Shown here: positions 43,569-52,687 of the stretch, piece by piece | Position numbering within the stretch: position 1 is the stretch's first letter | Layout: each line of letters starts with the position of its first letter | Origin: CAYMAI01 sp964388445 | Lineage (GTDB): Bacteria; 4484-113; JAGGVC01 | Assembly: GCA_964388445.1 (NCBI GenBank) | Contig: CAYMAI010000006.1 | Span: forward strand, 124,001-188,000 | Reading direction: 5' to 3' | DNA length: 64,000 nucleotides | Notes under the pieces: generated by a model | The model's input: the letters and a program-made list of their open reading frames with translations, nothing else | Databases searched by the model: none | What the model was told of the DNA's origin: nothing | Program-made: the position numbers and the translations under genes

Positions 43569-44882
43569 GTGCGTATAGCCCATATCGTGGGAAGTTTCGG
43601 CGACGGCATGTGCGGAGTTGGAGATTTCGCTTATCACCTGTCCGTCTCAATGGCGCGCCGTTTGGCAGCTCGGGACGGAAATTCCGGAGTTTTCGTAATT
43701 ACGGCGGGAAGCGCGGAAGCGGCCGCGAGACGGCATAGGGCAAATCTTCGGGATTCTCCATTTGCAAACTACAAAGAAATAAGCACGGGATTGTACGTTC
43801 GGGGAAATGCGGATTTTTCGATGCTTCGCGCAAGACCGATAGCGTCGGCACTCAGAGAAGCCGCACCGGACGCGGTAATAGTCCAATATCCCAGCAAGGG
43901 ATATGGCTGGACGCTCGGCGCGCCACTATTGGCGACGCATATCGTAGCGAAACTCTCGGAAAAGCTAGGCCGCAGAATTCCGTTTATCGCGGCGATACAT
44001 GAATATAAGGATGCGCATCCGTTAAGGAGGCAAGCCATCGCGGCACTCGTCAGACAGGCGCATAATGTGATTACACCGTGCGTACTCGAAGCAGGCGCGC
44101 TTCGCAGCGATTTGGGCGTAGCGCCTGTTGTGATTCCGGACGGGGATGTTTTTTCGCGAGAAATAGAACCTGCGGAAATGGAAAAGTTGTACTCGAAACT
44201 TGGTGGCGCAAATTCCGGCAAAACGCGGGCGATGGCAATTTTGGGAATTGGAAAAGAAAATAAAAGCAATGAAATAGAGAGATCGAGCGATTTGACATCC
44301 GGATTGGAAGAAGCGCTGGAGCCGGGAGGAGAAAGGTTTAGGTTCTTTACCTACGGCCATCTTGCGTCATCGAAGGACCCTCTAATCTTGGCGGAAGCGT
44401 TAAAACTGGCCGCAAAGGAGTTGCCGGAAATCAGGCTGGTAATTGCGTCGAATCTGGAAGGCGGCGGAATCCGCAAAAAGTTTAAACGACGCGTTATGCA
44501 ATTCGGGCTTGAAAGGCAAATTATTTCAGTAGGGCCGCTGCCGGCGGTTGCGCTAAAGGCGGTCGCCGAAAATTGCGCCGCGCAGATTTATACGTTCAAG
44601 GACGGATTTACGGGCAAGCGAAGCAGCGCGATAAGCGCATTATCTTTCGAGTGTCCGATTGTTGCGACTCGAGCGGAAGAAGTTTCGACGCCCTTCGAAG
44701 AAGTGCCCAAAGGGGATGCAAAGGCTCTTGCAGTGGCGCTGCTTAAAATCGCAAGCAGGGAAAGGTCCGAATACGCGCGGTGGCGATCGAATCAAGTTCG
44801 CAGCCAACAGGCATTCTTAAAGGAATTCGATTTTGCCGTTATAGCCGAAAGGTATATCGAAGAAGCCTGCGGACTGCTTTGA
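43569..44882 (+). CDS. Glycosyltransferase, family 4-like (GT-B fold)
   Basis: 437 residues from GTG 43569. An N-terminal G-x-G-x-x-G-like loop (FGDGMCGVGDFAYHLS) and the C-terminal donor half with RFFTYGHLASSKDPLILAEA, LPEIRLVIAS, and a late ALSFECPIVATRAEEVSTPF (the usual E-x7-E site is only partly matched) indicate a GT-B sugar transferase. The donor and acceptor are unknown. The leaderless-type start and isolated position suggest an independent transcript. The next plus-strand gene begins 289 nt downstream. Confidence 0.8.
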   Translation: MRIAHIVGSFGDGMCGVGDFAYHLSVSMARRLAARDGNSGVFVITAGSAEAAARRHRANLRDSPFANYKEISTGLYVRGNADFSMLRARPIASALREAAPDAVIVQYPSKGYGWTLGAPLLATHIVAKLSEKLGRRIPFIAAIHEYKDAHPLRRQAIAALVRQAHNVITPCVLEAGALRSDLGVAPVVIPDGDVFSREIEPAEMEKLYSKLGGANSGKTRAMAILGIGKENKSNEIERSSDLTSGLEEALEPGGERFRFFTYGHLASSKDPLILAEALKLAAKELPEIRLVIASNLEGGGIRKKFKRRVMQFGLERQIISVGPLPAVALKAVAENCAAQIYTFKDGFTGKRSSAISALSFECPIVATRAEEVSTPFEEVPKGDAKALAVALLKIASRERSEYARWRSNQVRSQQAFLKEFDFAVIAERYIEEACGLL

Positions 44883-45047
44883 GAACCTGCGAAATACTGT
44901 GAAGGAGGCATATCGTCCGGCGTGTAAAACCGACCGGGAAAAATATATCCGCTATTAATAGGCGAAAATCTTATTTATCGGGTAAAATAAGTCCGCGGCG
45001 GTTTTCATCGGGAATTTGGCTTTTTTTGGATTTTTCTTTCAAAAGTC

Positions 45048-45076
45048 TTGAAAAAGCTTGACAAGCATGCTAAAGT
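45048..45076 (+). promoter_or_regulatory. Promoter of the pilMNOPQ operon
   Basis: TTGAAA (45048-45053), 17-nt spacer and TAAAGT (45071-45076). The leader is about 90 nt. A 7-bp AT-rich hairpin (44970-44991) lies upstream but has no clear role. Confidence 0.5.
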
Positions 45077-45171
45077 CGGAATTGCATTAGTGGAACTAAT
45101 CGCCGCCTGAGTGTTGATAGTTGTTGAAAGCTTGAATTCGTCGCCGCCAAATTTTACAGTCGAGTAGGCAG

Positions 45172-46257
45172 ATGCCGGTAGTAACGACTAAGAAAGGAAA
45201 GGCGCGCGCTTCCCGTCTAAAGGAAGTGATTGGCGTTGATTTCGGCACTCAGTCGGTCAGGCTCGTCGGGCTTGCCCGGGACAAGGGCGGAATCGGGCTC
45301 ACGTTGTTGGGCACGGTTTTCTATCCCAAGTCGGTGACGGGAGAGGCGGACAGCTTCGACAGCTTCGCCGTCGCGCACGAAATCCAAGATTTTCTTGCAA
45401 ACGCCAACGTAAAAACGCGCCAAGTTTTCGCCTGCGCTCCATCGCGACATTCGGTTATAAGGATACTTTCCTTTCCCGAAATGCCGTACGAGGATTTGCG
45501 AAGCAGTATTCAATACGAAGTCGAGCAATTTTCGTCAGAAGAAGGAGGCGAAAAAATAATCGACTTTTCGATTCTTCGCGAGTATCAGGAGGAGGGAAAG
45601 CCGAAACTCGAAACCCTGATAGTCGCCGTACCGAGGTCGACCATTTTGCCGTATCTCGAAGCCCTCGTTCAGGCGAAATTGGAAGTACATTCATTGAGTC
45701 TTTCGCCATTTTCAACGATTAAAGCTATCGAGTACAAAAACGACCTTCTTTATGACGGCGGTCACATCGTCGTACATATGAGCCAGTTTTCGAGCGACGT
45801 AATTATTCTTGAGGACGGTTTCCTCAAATTCACTCGCAACATCAAAATCGGCGGACAACATATACAGGAAGTTTTTCAGAACGCGATGCGCGTTGAAGAA
45901 GGAACGCAGTTGGAAGCCGATGAATTGGAGCTTTACTCAATACCTCGCGACCAAGAAGTCTATATTATGCAGATAATGAACGAAATCGCCGAAGATATCG
46001 AGCGCACCGTTCATTTCTGCAAATCGCAAGAGCAGCGCAGCGACATACACATAAACAAAATAATCCTGAGCGGATTCGGGGTATGGCCGAAAAATCTTAA
46101 CGAAATTCTTGCGGACAGACTTAGACTCCCCGTAATGATTGCGAATCCATTCGGTTACGAAATACCAACCCTGAACAACGCGCCGCCGGACGTTTGCGAA
46201 AAGCCGACCGACTACTTAGCCGCCTTCGGACTTGCACTGGAGGGTCTCGGAGAATGA
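45172..46257 (+). CDS. pilM: Type IV pilus assembly protein PilM
   Basis: 361 residues. The actin-like ATPase start IGVDFGTQSVRLVGLAR and the PilM/EutJ-type phosphate and hinge segments (HIVVHMSQFSSDVIIL, GGQHIQEVF, ILSGFGVWPKNL) are clear. PilM is cytoplasmic and binds the N-terminus of PilN at the inner membrane. Its stop overlaps the pilN start (ATGA). No pilB, pilC or pilT gene follows. Confidence 0.9.
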   Translation: MPVVTTKKGKARASRLKEVIGVDFGTQSVRLVGLARDKGGIGLTLLGTVFYPKSVTGEADSFDSFAVAHEIQDFLANANVKTRQVFACAPSRHSVIRILSFPEMPYEDLRSSIQYEVEQFSSEEGGEKIIDFSILREYQEEGKPKLETLIVAVPRSTILPYLEALVQAKLEVHSLSLSPFSTIKAIEYKNDLLYDGGHIVVHMSQFSSDVIILEDGFLKFTRNIKIGGQHIQEVFQNAMRVEEGTQLEADELELYSIPRDQEVYIMQIMNEIAEDIERTVHFCKSQEQRSDIHINKIILSGFGVWPKNLNEILADRLRLPVMIANPFGYEIPTLNNAPPDVCEKPTDYLAAFGLALEGLGE

Positions 46258-46952
46258 GTATTAGAAATGTAAGGCTTAATCTTCTTCCGCCGGAATTCAG
46301 ACCTGCGCCGACCGTTACGGTTTTTCCGTTTATTTTCGGAATTACGGTGGGACTGGCGATTCTTTTCATGCTGATTACGTTGATTTTGACGCAGGCAAAG
46401 ATTGAAGGTTTGAAGGGAAAAATCGCAACGACGCAGGCGGAAATTGATCGTTTGAAGCCTGCCGTAAGCGAGTATGACGGATTGATTGCAGCGATGAGCG
46501 ATTTGGATAAACGCAAAGCCATGTTCGCCTATTTGGATCGCGGATATGTGGACTGGGCTGAATTCATCGTTAATCTCGCGCCCCTCGTGCCTGAAAACCT
46601 TTGGTTGTTCGAGCTTAAAAGTCAGACAGATTCCAAATTCGAAAACACCGCCGAAGTTACGATTCGTGGAAGGACTTCCGACGGAAAAGTGCTTCCGGTA
46701 TCGTTTTTCATGCAGAACCTGGAAAGCATCGGCTACTTTTCAAACGTTCGCTTCAACGAATCGACGATTCAATTCGTCGAACAACGCCCATTGCAGGAAT
46801 TCGGAATAACCGTTAACGTTAAAACGCCGCGCAGTTACATCCCGCCGAAAAAGCCAGCAAGTGAAAGCAATGACGACGATTCGAAACCAGGCGCTTCCGC
46901 AGGGAAAACCGCCAATGCAAACGTAGCCGCCGCCAAGCGAGGTAACACCTGA
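46254..46952 (+). CDS. pilN: Type IV pilus assembly protein PilN
   Basis: 232 residues from ATG 46254 (GGAG upstream), overlapping pilM by four bases. The N-terminus MSIRNVRLNLLPPEFRP holds the INLLP-type PilM-binding motif, followed by a membrane segment (24-43), a coiled coil and a ferredoxin-like periplasmic domain. The last 35 residues are disordered, with Pro, Ser and Lys. Confidence 0.88.
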   Translation: MSIRNVRLNLLPPEFRPAPTVTVFPFIFGITVGLAILFMLITLILTQAKIEGLKGKIATTQAEIDRLKPAVSEYDGLIAAMSDLDKRKAMFAYLDRGYVDWAEFIVNLAPLVPENLWLFELKSQTDSKFENTAEVTIRGRTSDGKVLPVSFFMQNLESIGYFSNVRFNESTIQFVEQRPLQEFGITVNVKTPRSYIPPKKPASESNDDDSKPGASAGKTANANVAAAKRGNT

Positions 46953-46976
46953 ACGCGTAACCCGCGGGGGTAGGCT

Positions 46977-48005
46977 ATGACTGAATTATTCGACATTAAA
47001 AATATCAAGGGAAAGATCTTCTTCACCATTATCGGTGTGGTGCTGGTGCTCGTCCTTTTCGTTTTCGGGTACATGATGCCCATGCGCACGAAGACCATAA
47101 AGTTGGAGGAGAGCTTGGCCGATCTTGACCGTCAGCGGATAGATTCCGCGCGCAAAGTGGAAGACCTTGTCATACTTAAAAACAATCTTCCCGCGCTGCT
47201 TCGGGATCAGTTTACGATTGACCGCCTGATACCGAACGAACCGAATCATTCGAGAATTGTGGAATTCGTTCATTACCTTGCGGAGCTTCATGCCCTCGAC
47301 GTCGAGGTTGCCGATTTTATCGACGAGCAGCCGCTTCCGCTGGCAAAAGTCGCCGACGACAAGAAGTCTGACGCGGAAAAGAAGTTGGACAACAAACTCA
47401 TCAGAACGCTTAGAAGATTTCCGGCGACGATTAGAATAGGAGGCAAATTCAGCGACGTGGTCTCGTTCATTCGCGATTTCAAGTGGTCGAACAGATATTT
47501 CGAAATTTATTCGATTACGATCCCGGAAGAAGAAACTGCAAGAGCGATGCCTGATACTTATCCAATCTCGATGGAAGGGTATTTCTATTTTTATGCGCCG
47601 GACGAAGAAAGCTCTGGATCGGCAGCCCAACAGAAAACCGAATTCGAGAAATTGATCGAGGCGGAAGGCCTCGGCGATAAATATCTGACTGACCAGACAT
47701 CCGAAGCGGAATCCGCGAATTCGCAAAACGGGGCCGCGGGCTCCGCGCCTTCACTCGAAGATTTGGCGGCGGAACAAGCGGATAAGCCGACAAATGAAAA
47801 CCCGGACGAGAATGGCGAAGGCGGAGAAGAAGCGGTTGAATCCGGTAATATCGAAGGCTCCAAAATTCAAGGCAGCGACATCATCGCTGGAAACTACGGT
47901 GGATTTAAGCCCGGGGTTTTTGCGGGAAGAGAATCGCTGCCGTTCATAGAGACTTGGATTGGAAAGTTCTTCAATTCAGCGCTTTCCGCAAGGGAGGTGG
48001 CATAG
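46977..48005 (+). CDS. pilO: Type IV pilus assembly protein PilO
   Basis: 342 residues. One membrane segment (14-33), a coiled coil (40-75) and a ferredoxin-like periplasmic domain (IRIGGKFSDVVSFIRDF and RYFEIYSITI). The protein is extended by about 130 residues of acidic, probably disordered sequence rich in Glu, Asp and Ser after the core. PilO pairs with PilN and links to PilP. Its stop overlaps the next GTG by one base. Confidence 0.85.
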   Translation: MTELFDIKNIKGKIFFTIIGVVLVLVLFVFGYMMPMRTKTIKLEESLADLDRQRIDSARKVEDLVILKNNLPALLRDQFTIDRLIPNEPNHSRIVEFVHYLAELHALDVEVADFIDEQPLPLAKVADDKKSDAEKKLDNKLIRTLRRFPATIRIGGKFSDVVSFIRDFKWSNRYFEIYSITIPEEETARAMPDTYPISMEGYFYFYAPDEESSGSAAQQKTEFEKLIEAEGLGDKYLTDQTSEAESANSQNGAAGSAPSLEDLAAEQADKPTNENPDENGEGGEEAVESGNIEGSKIQGSDIIAGNYGGFKPGVFAGRESLPFIETWIGKFFNSALSAREVA

Positions 48006-48964
48006 TGGAAAAGAAAAATGAAACCTTGAAAACCGTTTTCGCAATACTTCTGCTTGCCTTGATGCTTTTCGTTGTGTACTGGTTGTACCTAAAGCCAAAA
48101 TCGACCGGCGGGGCAAGCACCGCTACTGCGTCGAACGGGGCGGGTAGAGCCGATTCTCCGCCGGCTTCGGCCGGCAAGCAGGAAGATTCCGAAAAAGGCT
48201 CCGGGCAGGCCGGAACTTCGGGAAAGGCCGCCGCGGATGCGCTGGCATCGGGGAAATTGATTAGAGGGCCGTTTAAACCGCCGATTCACCGCGAACTTGC
48301 GCCCCTGGATTATTTTTCTCTCGAAGAGTACAGGGAAAAGGAACGCGGACTTCCCAGGCACTATGAATCTGTGTTAAACGCTCATCAATTTGCAGAGACC
48401 AAAATCGGACGCGAATCGGACAAGTCCTTTGCCGGAACAGCGTATTTTTCGAGTATTGAAGTTGCGCCTAGTTTGGCCGAGATGAAAAATCCGTTCGTTC
48501 CGTTGGTAAAGAAGGATGATGTTCTAAACCGCTTTTCAACCGGGATAGACATGTCGTTTTCAAACGGTGGGTCCTCGAGTAGTTCTGGGTCGTCCGATAT
48601 ATGGGACTGGTTCAGCACTCCGGGGCTTCCATCCGGCGGCGAATTCGTACCGCCCGCAAACGGTTTTTCGGAAAATGGTACAGATCCGGTTCCGCAATTT
48701 CTTGATGTAGATCCAAACGCGCCCGTCATTCAAGGCGGGCCGGCGAAAGTGTTGGGGGTTGCGCTGTCCGACAAGGGGGCCAGCGCGCTCTTGGAGGTCG
48801 GCGCGGCCGGTAGCCGCGAGGTTATACGAGTACGCACCGACCAAATTCTGGAGGGCCGTTTTAAGGTCGCAAAAATCGCCGAAGACAGGATAGTGCTCGC
48901 CGATTTGACCAGCGGCAAAACCTTCGAGCTGAAATTCGGAGGCGCGTCGAGGCGGTTTGCGTAA
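48005..48964 (+). CDS. pilP: PilP-like type IV pilus protein
   Basis: 319 residues from GTG 48005, with GGGAGG seven bases upstream. A membrane anchor (13-30) replaces the usual PilP lipobox. A disordered linker precedes a C-terminal beta-domain (GGPAKVLGVALSDKGASAL, then VRTDQILEGRFKVAKI, TFELKFG) resembling PilP HR domains that bind the PilQ N0 domain. The symbol is assigned mainly by position between pilO and pilQ. Confidence 0.7.
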   Translation: MEKKNETLKTVFAILLLALMLFVVYWLYLKPKSTGGASTATASNGAGRADSPPASAGKQEDSEKGSGQAGTSGKAAADALASGKLIRGPFKPPIHRELAPLDYFSLEEYREKERGLPRHYESVLNAHQFAETKIGRESDKSFAGTAYFSSIEVAPSLAEMKNPFVPLVKKDDVLNRFSTGIDMSFSNGGSSSSSGSSDIWDWFSTPGLPSGGEFVPPANGFSENGTDPVPQFLDVDPNAPVIQGGPAKVLGVALSDKGASALLEVGAAGSREVIRVRTDQILEGRFKVAKIAEDRIVLADLTSGKTFELKFGGASRRFA

Positions 48965-48979
48965 ACAAGGAGCCCGTAA

Positions 48980-50995
48980 ATGTTGAGAAAATTGATTTTA
49001 GGCGTGATTGTTACAAGCGTTTTAACGCTTTGGAGCGCCGCGGGGTGGTCGCTGGCGGAACTCAGCGGAGTTTCGCTCGAAAGGCTGGGCAATAAAATCG
49101 TAATTCACATGTCGGTAGACGGTAGCGCCGTACCGATTTTGAAATACGACGAGGCTGGCAAAGCGATGCGAATAACCCTCAGCGGCATAAAGCTTGGCGA
49201 ATCGGCGGCTGCCGGAGCATCGCTTGGGGAAGCCGATAAACCATGGCTTTCGTCGCTTGAATTTGTAGAAAGCGAAAGCGGCGCTGTTGTAGTCTTCAAC
49301 CTTGGAGCAAAGGCCAATCCGCTAGATTTCGTGATAAGCAGCGGCCTCGACGAGGTGCAGGCCGTTATTTATACGGACGGCACAACCGGAACATCCGACT
49401 CACAGCCGCTTACTGCTCCGCCATCATCGAGGATACGCGAATTGGATTTAAGCGAGCCGAAGGAGCCTGCATTGGAAACTCCGGAATCTTCTCAGGTCAT
49501 TGTGGAAGCTTTGCCGGAGGATTCCGCGTCAGAGCCAGCAGAGGCGGAAGGAGAACCGAACTTATCTATTAACGCGGTTTCCGAACCGGTATCGCCGCCC
49601 TTCATCATAGATGAACAGATGCCACGCCCGCCGCTAATGCTTCGCGACGGGGGCGAGCTGTATACGAGCCTTTTCGGCGTTGGCGGAAGCGGCGAGCAAG
49701 AGAAAAGCTTCAGGTACGGTGCAAGCCCGATTACGCTGAAGGTTGACAGGGCGCCTCTCGCTCAGGTTCTCGGAATGCTGATAGAGGCTACTCCGTACAA
49801 CGTAATCATTTCGGACGCGGTCGGCGAACAGGCAGTGAGCGCGCTTACGCTGGATAACATTTCGCTGTTCGAAGCTCTCGACCTGTTAACCAAAAGCTAT
49901 AACTTGTCATACGTGGTGGAATTCAACACCATAGTAATCGGCCAAAAGGACACTCTGGAAGCCAACTTTGGAAAACTGATTACGAAGACTTTTTGGCTCG
50001 ATTATGCCGACGGCGAGTCGGTCAAAGGCGTGCTAATGGGCATGCAATTGGCGCGCGAAGGAAACGTTCAGGTGTATAACGGCGAGACGAAATATCTCGA
50101 GGTTTCTGGTGCGTCTTCGCTTTCAGGCGGAACTGGCGGAATTACTATCGGCAGTAGGGATATCAAGCAGATGGATAGCTTGATTTCTACGGCCCGCAGA
50201 AACATGCTTGTCATCACCGAAACCGAAGATAGAATGACCAGAATTTCACAGGTCATCGCCGATCTCGATAAAAAGCCGAAGCAGATCAGGCTTGAAACGG
50301 AAATCATCGAAGTTAGCGAAAGCGGCGAAAGGAAACTGGGTCTTCAGCTTTCGGATCAAGGCGGCCTATCCGAGATTCGCACTACTTTTTTCGAAGCGAC
50401 CGACCCGAATTTTCATGTTGAGGGCGCTGTCGAAAGTTTCAAACTCGGTCAAATAGTTAGAGATCCACTCGATTTTCGCGTAACTTTGAACCACTTAATC
50501 GAAGATGGAGATGCCAGGGTTTTGGCGAAGCCGAATATCATGGCCATCGACGGCACGCAGTCAATCTATTTTGCCGGTCAAGAGATACCTTATATTTCGC
50601 AGCCGGCACAAAGCCAAGGCACGACTTTCACACCGGCGCAGGTAGAATTCAAAACCGTCGGAATAACCCTGAACTTCAAGCCGCGTGTAGATCGCGATGG
50701 GAACATTTCGCTTGAGGTAAATCCGCAGGTTTCGAGCCTTTTGGCATTTATAGATTTGGGTTCCGGCGCGACGGCTCCGCACACCCAGACGCGGCAGGCG
50801 ACGGCAATGGTGAGAATCAAATCGGGCGACGTTTTCATTCTCGGCGGGATGATAGCGGAAGAGGAAAGGGAGAGCTTCAGAAGAGTCCCATTCCTTCACA
50901 AGATCCCTATTTTCGGGCAGTTGTTCGAAACGAAGGAATTCAAGTCGTCGAAGACCGAGATAATCGTGATCGTTCGTCCGGTTATTGAGGAATAA
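48980..50995 (+). CDS. pilQ: Type IV pilus secretin PilQ
   Basis: 671 residues with signal peptide. An AMIN domain (about 25-125), a Pro/Glu-rich linker, an N0/STN domain (250-330), an N1/KH domain and the C-terminal secretin domain (about 440-670; IKSGDVFILGGMIAEEERES and PFLHKIPIFGQLF are signature sequences). It forms the outer-membrane pore for the pilus fibre. GGAG precedes the ATG. The operon ends at a terminator 30 nt downstream. Confidence 0.93.
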   Translation: MLRKLILGVIVTSVLTLWSAAGWSLAELSGVSLERLGNKIVIHMSVDGSAVPILKYDEAGKAMRITLSGIKLGESAAAGASLGEADKPWLSSLEFVESESGAVVVFNLGAKANPLDFVISSGLDEVQAVIYTDGTTGTSDSQPLTAPPSSRIRELDLSEPKEPALETPESSQVIVEALPEDSASEPAEAEGEPNLSINAVSEPVSPPFIIDEQMPRPPLMLRDGGELYTSLFGVGGSGEQEKSFRYGASPITLKVDRAPLAQVLGMLIEATPYNVIISDAVGEQAVSALTLDNISLFEALDLLTKSYNLSYVVEFNTIVIGQKDTLEANFGKLITKTFWLDYADGESVKGVLMGMQLAREGNVQVYNGETKYLEVSGASSLSGGTGGITIGSRDIKQMDSLISTARRNMLVITETEDRMTRISQVIADLDKKPKQIRLETEIIEVSESGERKLGLQLSDQGGLSEIRTTFFEATDPNFHVEGAVESFKLGQIVRDPLDFRVTLNHLIEDGDARVLAKPNIMAIDGTQSIYFAGQEIPYISQPAQSQGTTFTPAQVEFKTVGITLNFKPRVDRDGNISLEVNPQVSSLLAFIDLGSGATAPHTQTRQATAMVRIKSGDVFILGGMIAEEERESFRRVPFLHKIPIFGQLFETKEFKSSKTEIIVIVRPVIEE

Positions 50996-51024
50996 ACAAA
51001 CCAGTTTTCAGCATTTCGGGCAAA

Positions 51025-51051
51025 GCCTCGCTTCTAGCGGGGCTTTTTTTT
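51025..51051 (+). terminator. Intrinsic terminator after pilQ
   Basis: GCCTCGC (51025-51031) pairs with GCGGGGC (51037-51043), one T-G pair, TTCTA loop, then eight T. It closes the pil operon. Confidence 0.85.
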
Positions 51052-51100
51052 ATCCTGAATACTTACCGGTCTGATTTATTTTGGTTAAGGAAAAAAGCGC

Positions 51101-52588
51101 TTAAAGCGCCCCGATGGCCGAAATCAAAGGCGATGTGTCTTCGCGAAGTAGCGTGCGGACATTCAAGAGCAGCTTGTCGTTTTGAACAACGCCTACAACC
51201 GGAACAGGCGAATGTCTTAGGCGTTTGGCGCATTCTTCCGGCGAAAGCCGTAAGTGCGAAATCGAAATAGCAAAGCTGTCTAGAACCTCACCCGGCAGCG
51301 TGCCACCACCCAGCGTCGCTTGATGTCCGGCTATTTCGATTTTTATTCTGGAGTTTTTAACTTTGGACGCAATCCTTTTGGCGGTTTTCTTGTCTTGCGC
51401 GGGGTCGCGCGTGACCATTTCCAAAACGGGCAGGTATTCGTACCTTCCGTTGCCAAGCGCCCAAAGAAGTGCGGACAAAAGAGCGCCCGTCCACTTGTCG
51501 AGCCTTAACGTGCGCATAAGCGGGTGGCCTTTTAGTTTCTCGGTTATGGCCTTGCGGCCCAGTATTATGCCTGCCTGAGGTCCGCCGAGAAGTTTGTCCC
51601 CGCTGAACGTGACAAGGTCGGCGCCGGCGCGCAAGTAAGGTGAGGGGATGGCTCCCGATAGAATTGGAAACATTCGCTCGTCGGCCACGATTGCGCTTCC
51701 GATGTCTTCGACGAGCGGCACTCCCGCTCCGTGCGCTATTTCCGCAAGCTCCGGCGTCATAACGCTTTGCACATAGCCCGAAATACTGAAATTCGACGAA
51801 TGCGCTTTGAGTATGAGCGCGGTCGAATCGCTAATTGCTCTTTTGTAATCTTCCGGAGTTGTTACGTTGGTAGTGCCGACTTCCCGCAATTTCGCGCCGC
51901 TTGCTTCGAGAATTCTGGGAATTCTAAATCCCCCTCCGATTTGGATAAGTTCGCCGCGGCTGATAATCACTTCGCCGGCGTTTTGTCGCCACTCCTCGCG
52001 GTGGGTTCGCAGAAATTCGCCGTCTTCGAATGGATTACCGGCAAGCGCCGACAAGATAAGGAGCAAAGCACCTGCGCAATTGTTGACGACAAGGGCGGAT
52101 TCGGCGCCGCTCATATCGGCGAGCGTATGTTCGAGACCGGCAAGTCTTTTTGCCCGGATTCCGGAGGGAACATCGAATTCGACATTTGCATAGCCGCATG
52201 CGATATCCACCGCCATTTTCGCGAGCGCAGGATGTAGCGGAGCGCGACCCAGATTGGTATGTAAAATAATGCCGGTTGCGTTAATGGTGCGCCTAATCTG
52301 GCGGCCGATCGCCTCGTCGAGCCGGATGCCGATGCACTCGTGGGCGATTTCCCTGCTATCCGCGCCGCGGTCCGGCAGCAGTTTTCGTGCATCGGCCAAG
52401 CCTGCCCGCACGGCCTCCTTAATCTGCACGGAGGTAAGCCCGATTCTGCCGGGTTCGGGTTCGGAATAACGTACGACGCCGGGGTGGTTGAGCCAATAAT
52501 CCACGCTGCCAAGCCCCGCAAGCCTTGCCGCAGTCGTGCCCGCTCCGCCGCCGTCCGGCAAAAATTCGCCTGTTTCACCCGTTTCCAC
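51101..52588 (-). CDS. selA: L-seryl-tRNA(Sec) selenium transferase (SelA)
   Basis: 495 residues. A pyridoxal-phosphate enzyme that converts Ser-tRNA(Sec) to Sec-tRNA(Sec) with selenophosphate. The PLP lysine is Lys332 in TFSGDKLLGGPQAG; INATGIILHTNLGRAPL and VVNNCAGALLL are family signatures. No SelB, SelD or tRNA(Sec) gene lies in the window. GTG 52588 follows a TATAAT box by seven bases, so the mRNA is probably leaderless. It is divergent from a dockerin-like lipoprotein gene. Confidence 0.93.
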   Translation of the reverse strand: METGETGEFLPDGGGAGTTAARLAGLGSVDYWLNHPGVVRYSEPEPGRIGLTSVQIKEAVRAGLADARKLLPDRGADSREIAHECIGIRLDEAIGRQIRRTINATGIILHTNLGRAPLHPALAKMAVDIACGYANVEFDVPSGIRAKRLAGLEHTLADMSGAESALVVNNCAGALLLILSALAGNPFEDGEFLRTHREEWRQNAGEVIISRGELIQIGGGFRIPRILEASGAKLREVGTTNVTTPEDYKRAISDSTALILKAHSSNFSISGYVQSVMTPELAEIAHGAGVPLVEDIGSAIVADERMFPILSGAIPSPYLRAGADLVTFSGDKLLGGPQAGIILGRKAITEKLKGHPLMRTLRLDKWTGALLSALLWALGNGRYEYLPVLEMVTRDPAQDKKTAKRIASKVKNSRIKIEIAGHQATLGGGTLPGEVLDSFAISISHLRLSPEECAKRLRHSPVPVVGVVQNDKLLLNVRTLLREDTSPLISAIGAL

Positions 52589-52595
52589 GATACAA

Positions 52596-52601
52596 ATTAT
52601 A
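52596..52601 (-). promoter_or_regulatory. -10 box (TATAAT) of selA
   Basis: On the minus strand TATAAT is followed by TTGTATC and the GTG start. It is back-to-back with the promoter of the plus-strand neighbour. Confidence 0.55.
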
Positions 52602-52616
52602 CATCATCGATTTACG

Positions 52617-52645
52617 TTGAAATATCTTCCGGATGCCGGTATAAT
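52617..52645 (+). promoter_or_regulatory. Promoter of the dockerin-like PKD lipoprotein
   Basis: TTGAAA (52617-52622), 17-nt spacer and perfect TATAAT (52640-52645), about 40 nt before the ATG with GGAGG. Confidence 0.75.
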
Positions 52646-52687
52646 CTTGTTGTCTTCCTAACCTTCCCCGGGCCGAAGGAGGCAAAT

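Noticed and set aside
44970..44991. AT-rich 7-bp hairpin upstream of the pil operon as a terminator
   Set aside because: Weak stem with no T tract; its role cannot be supported.
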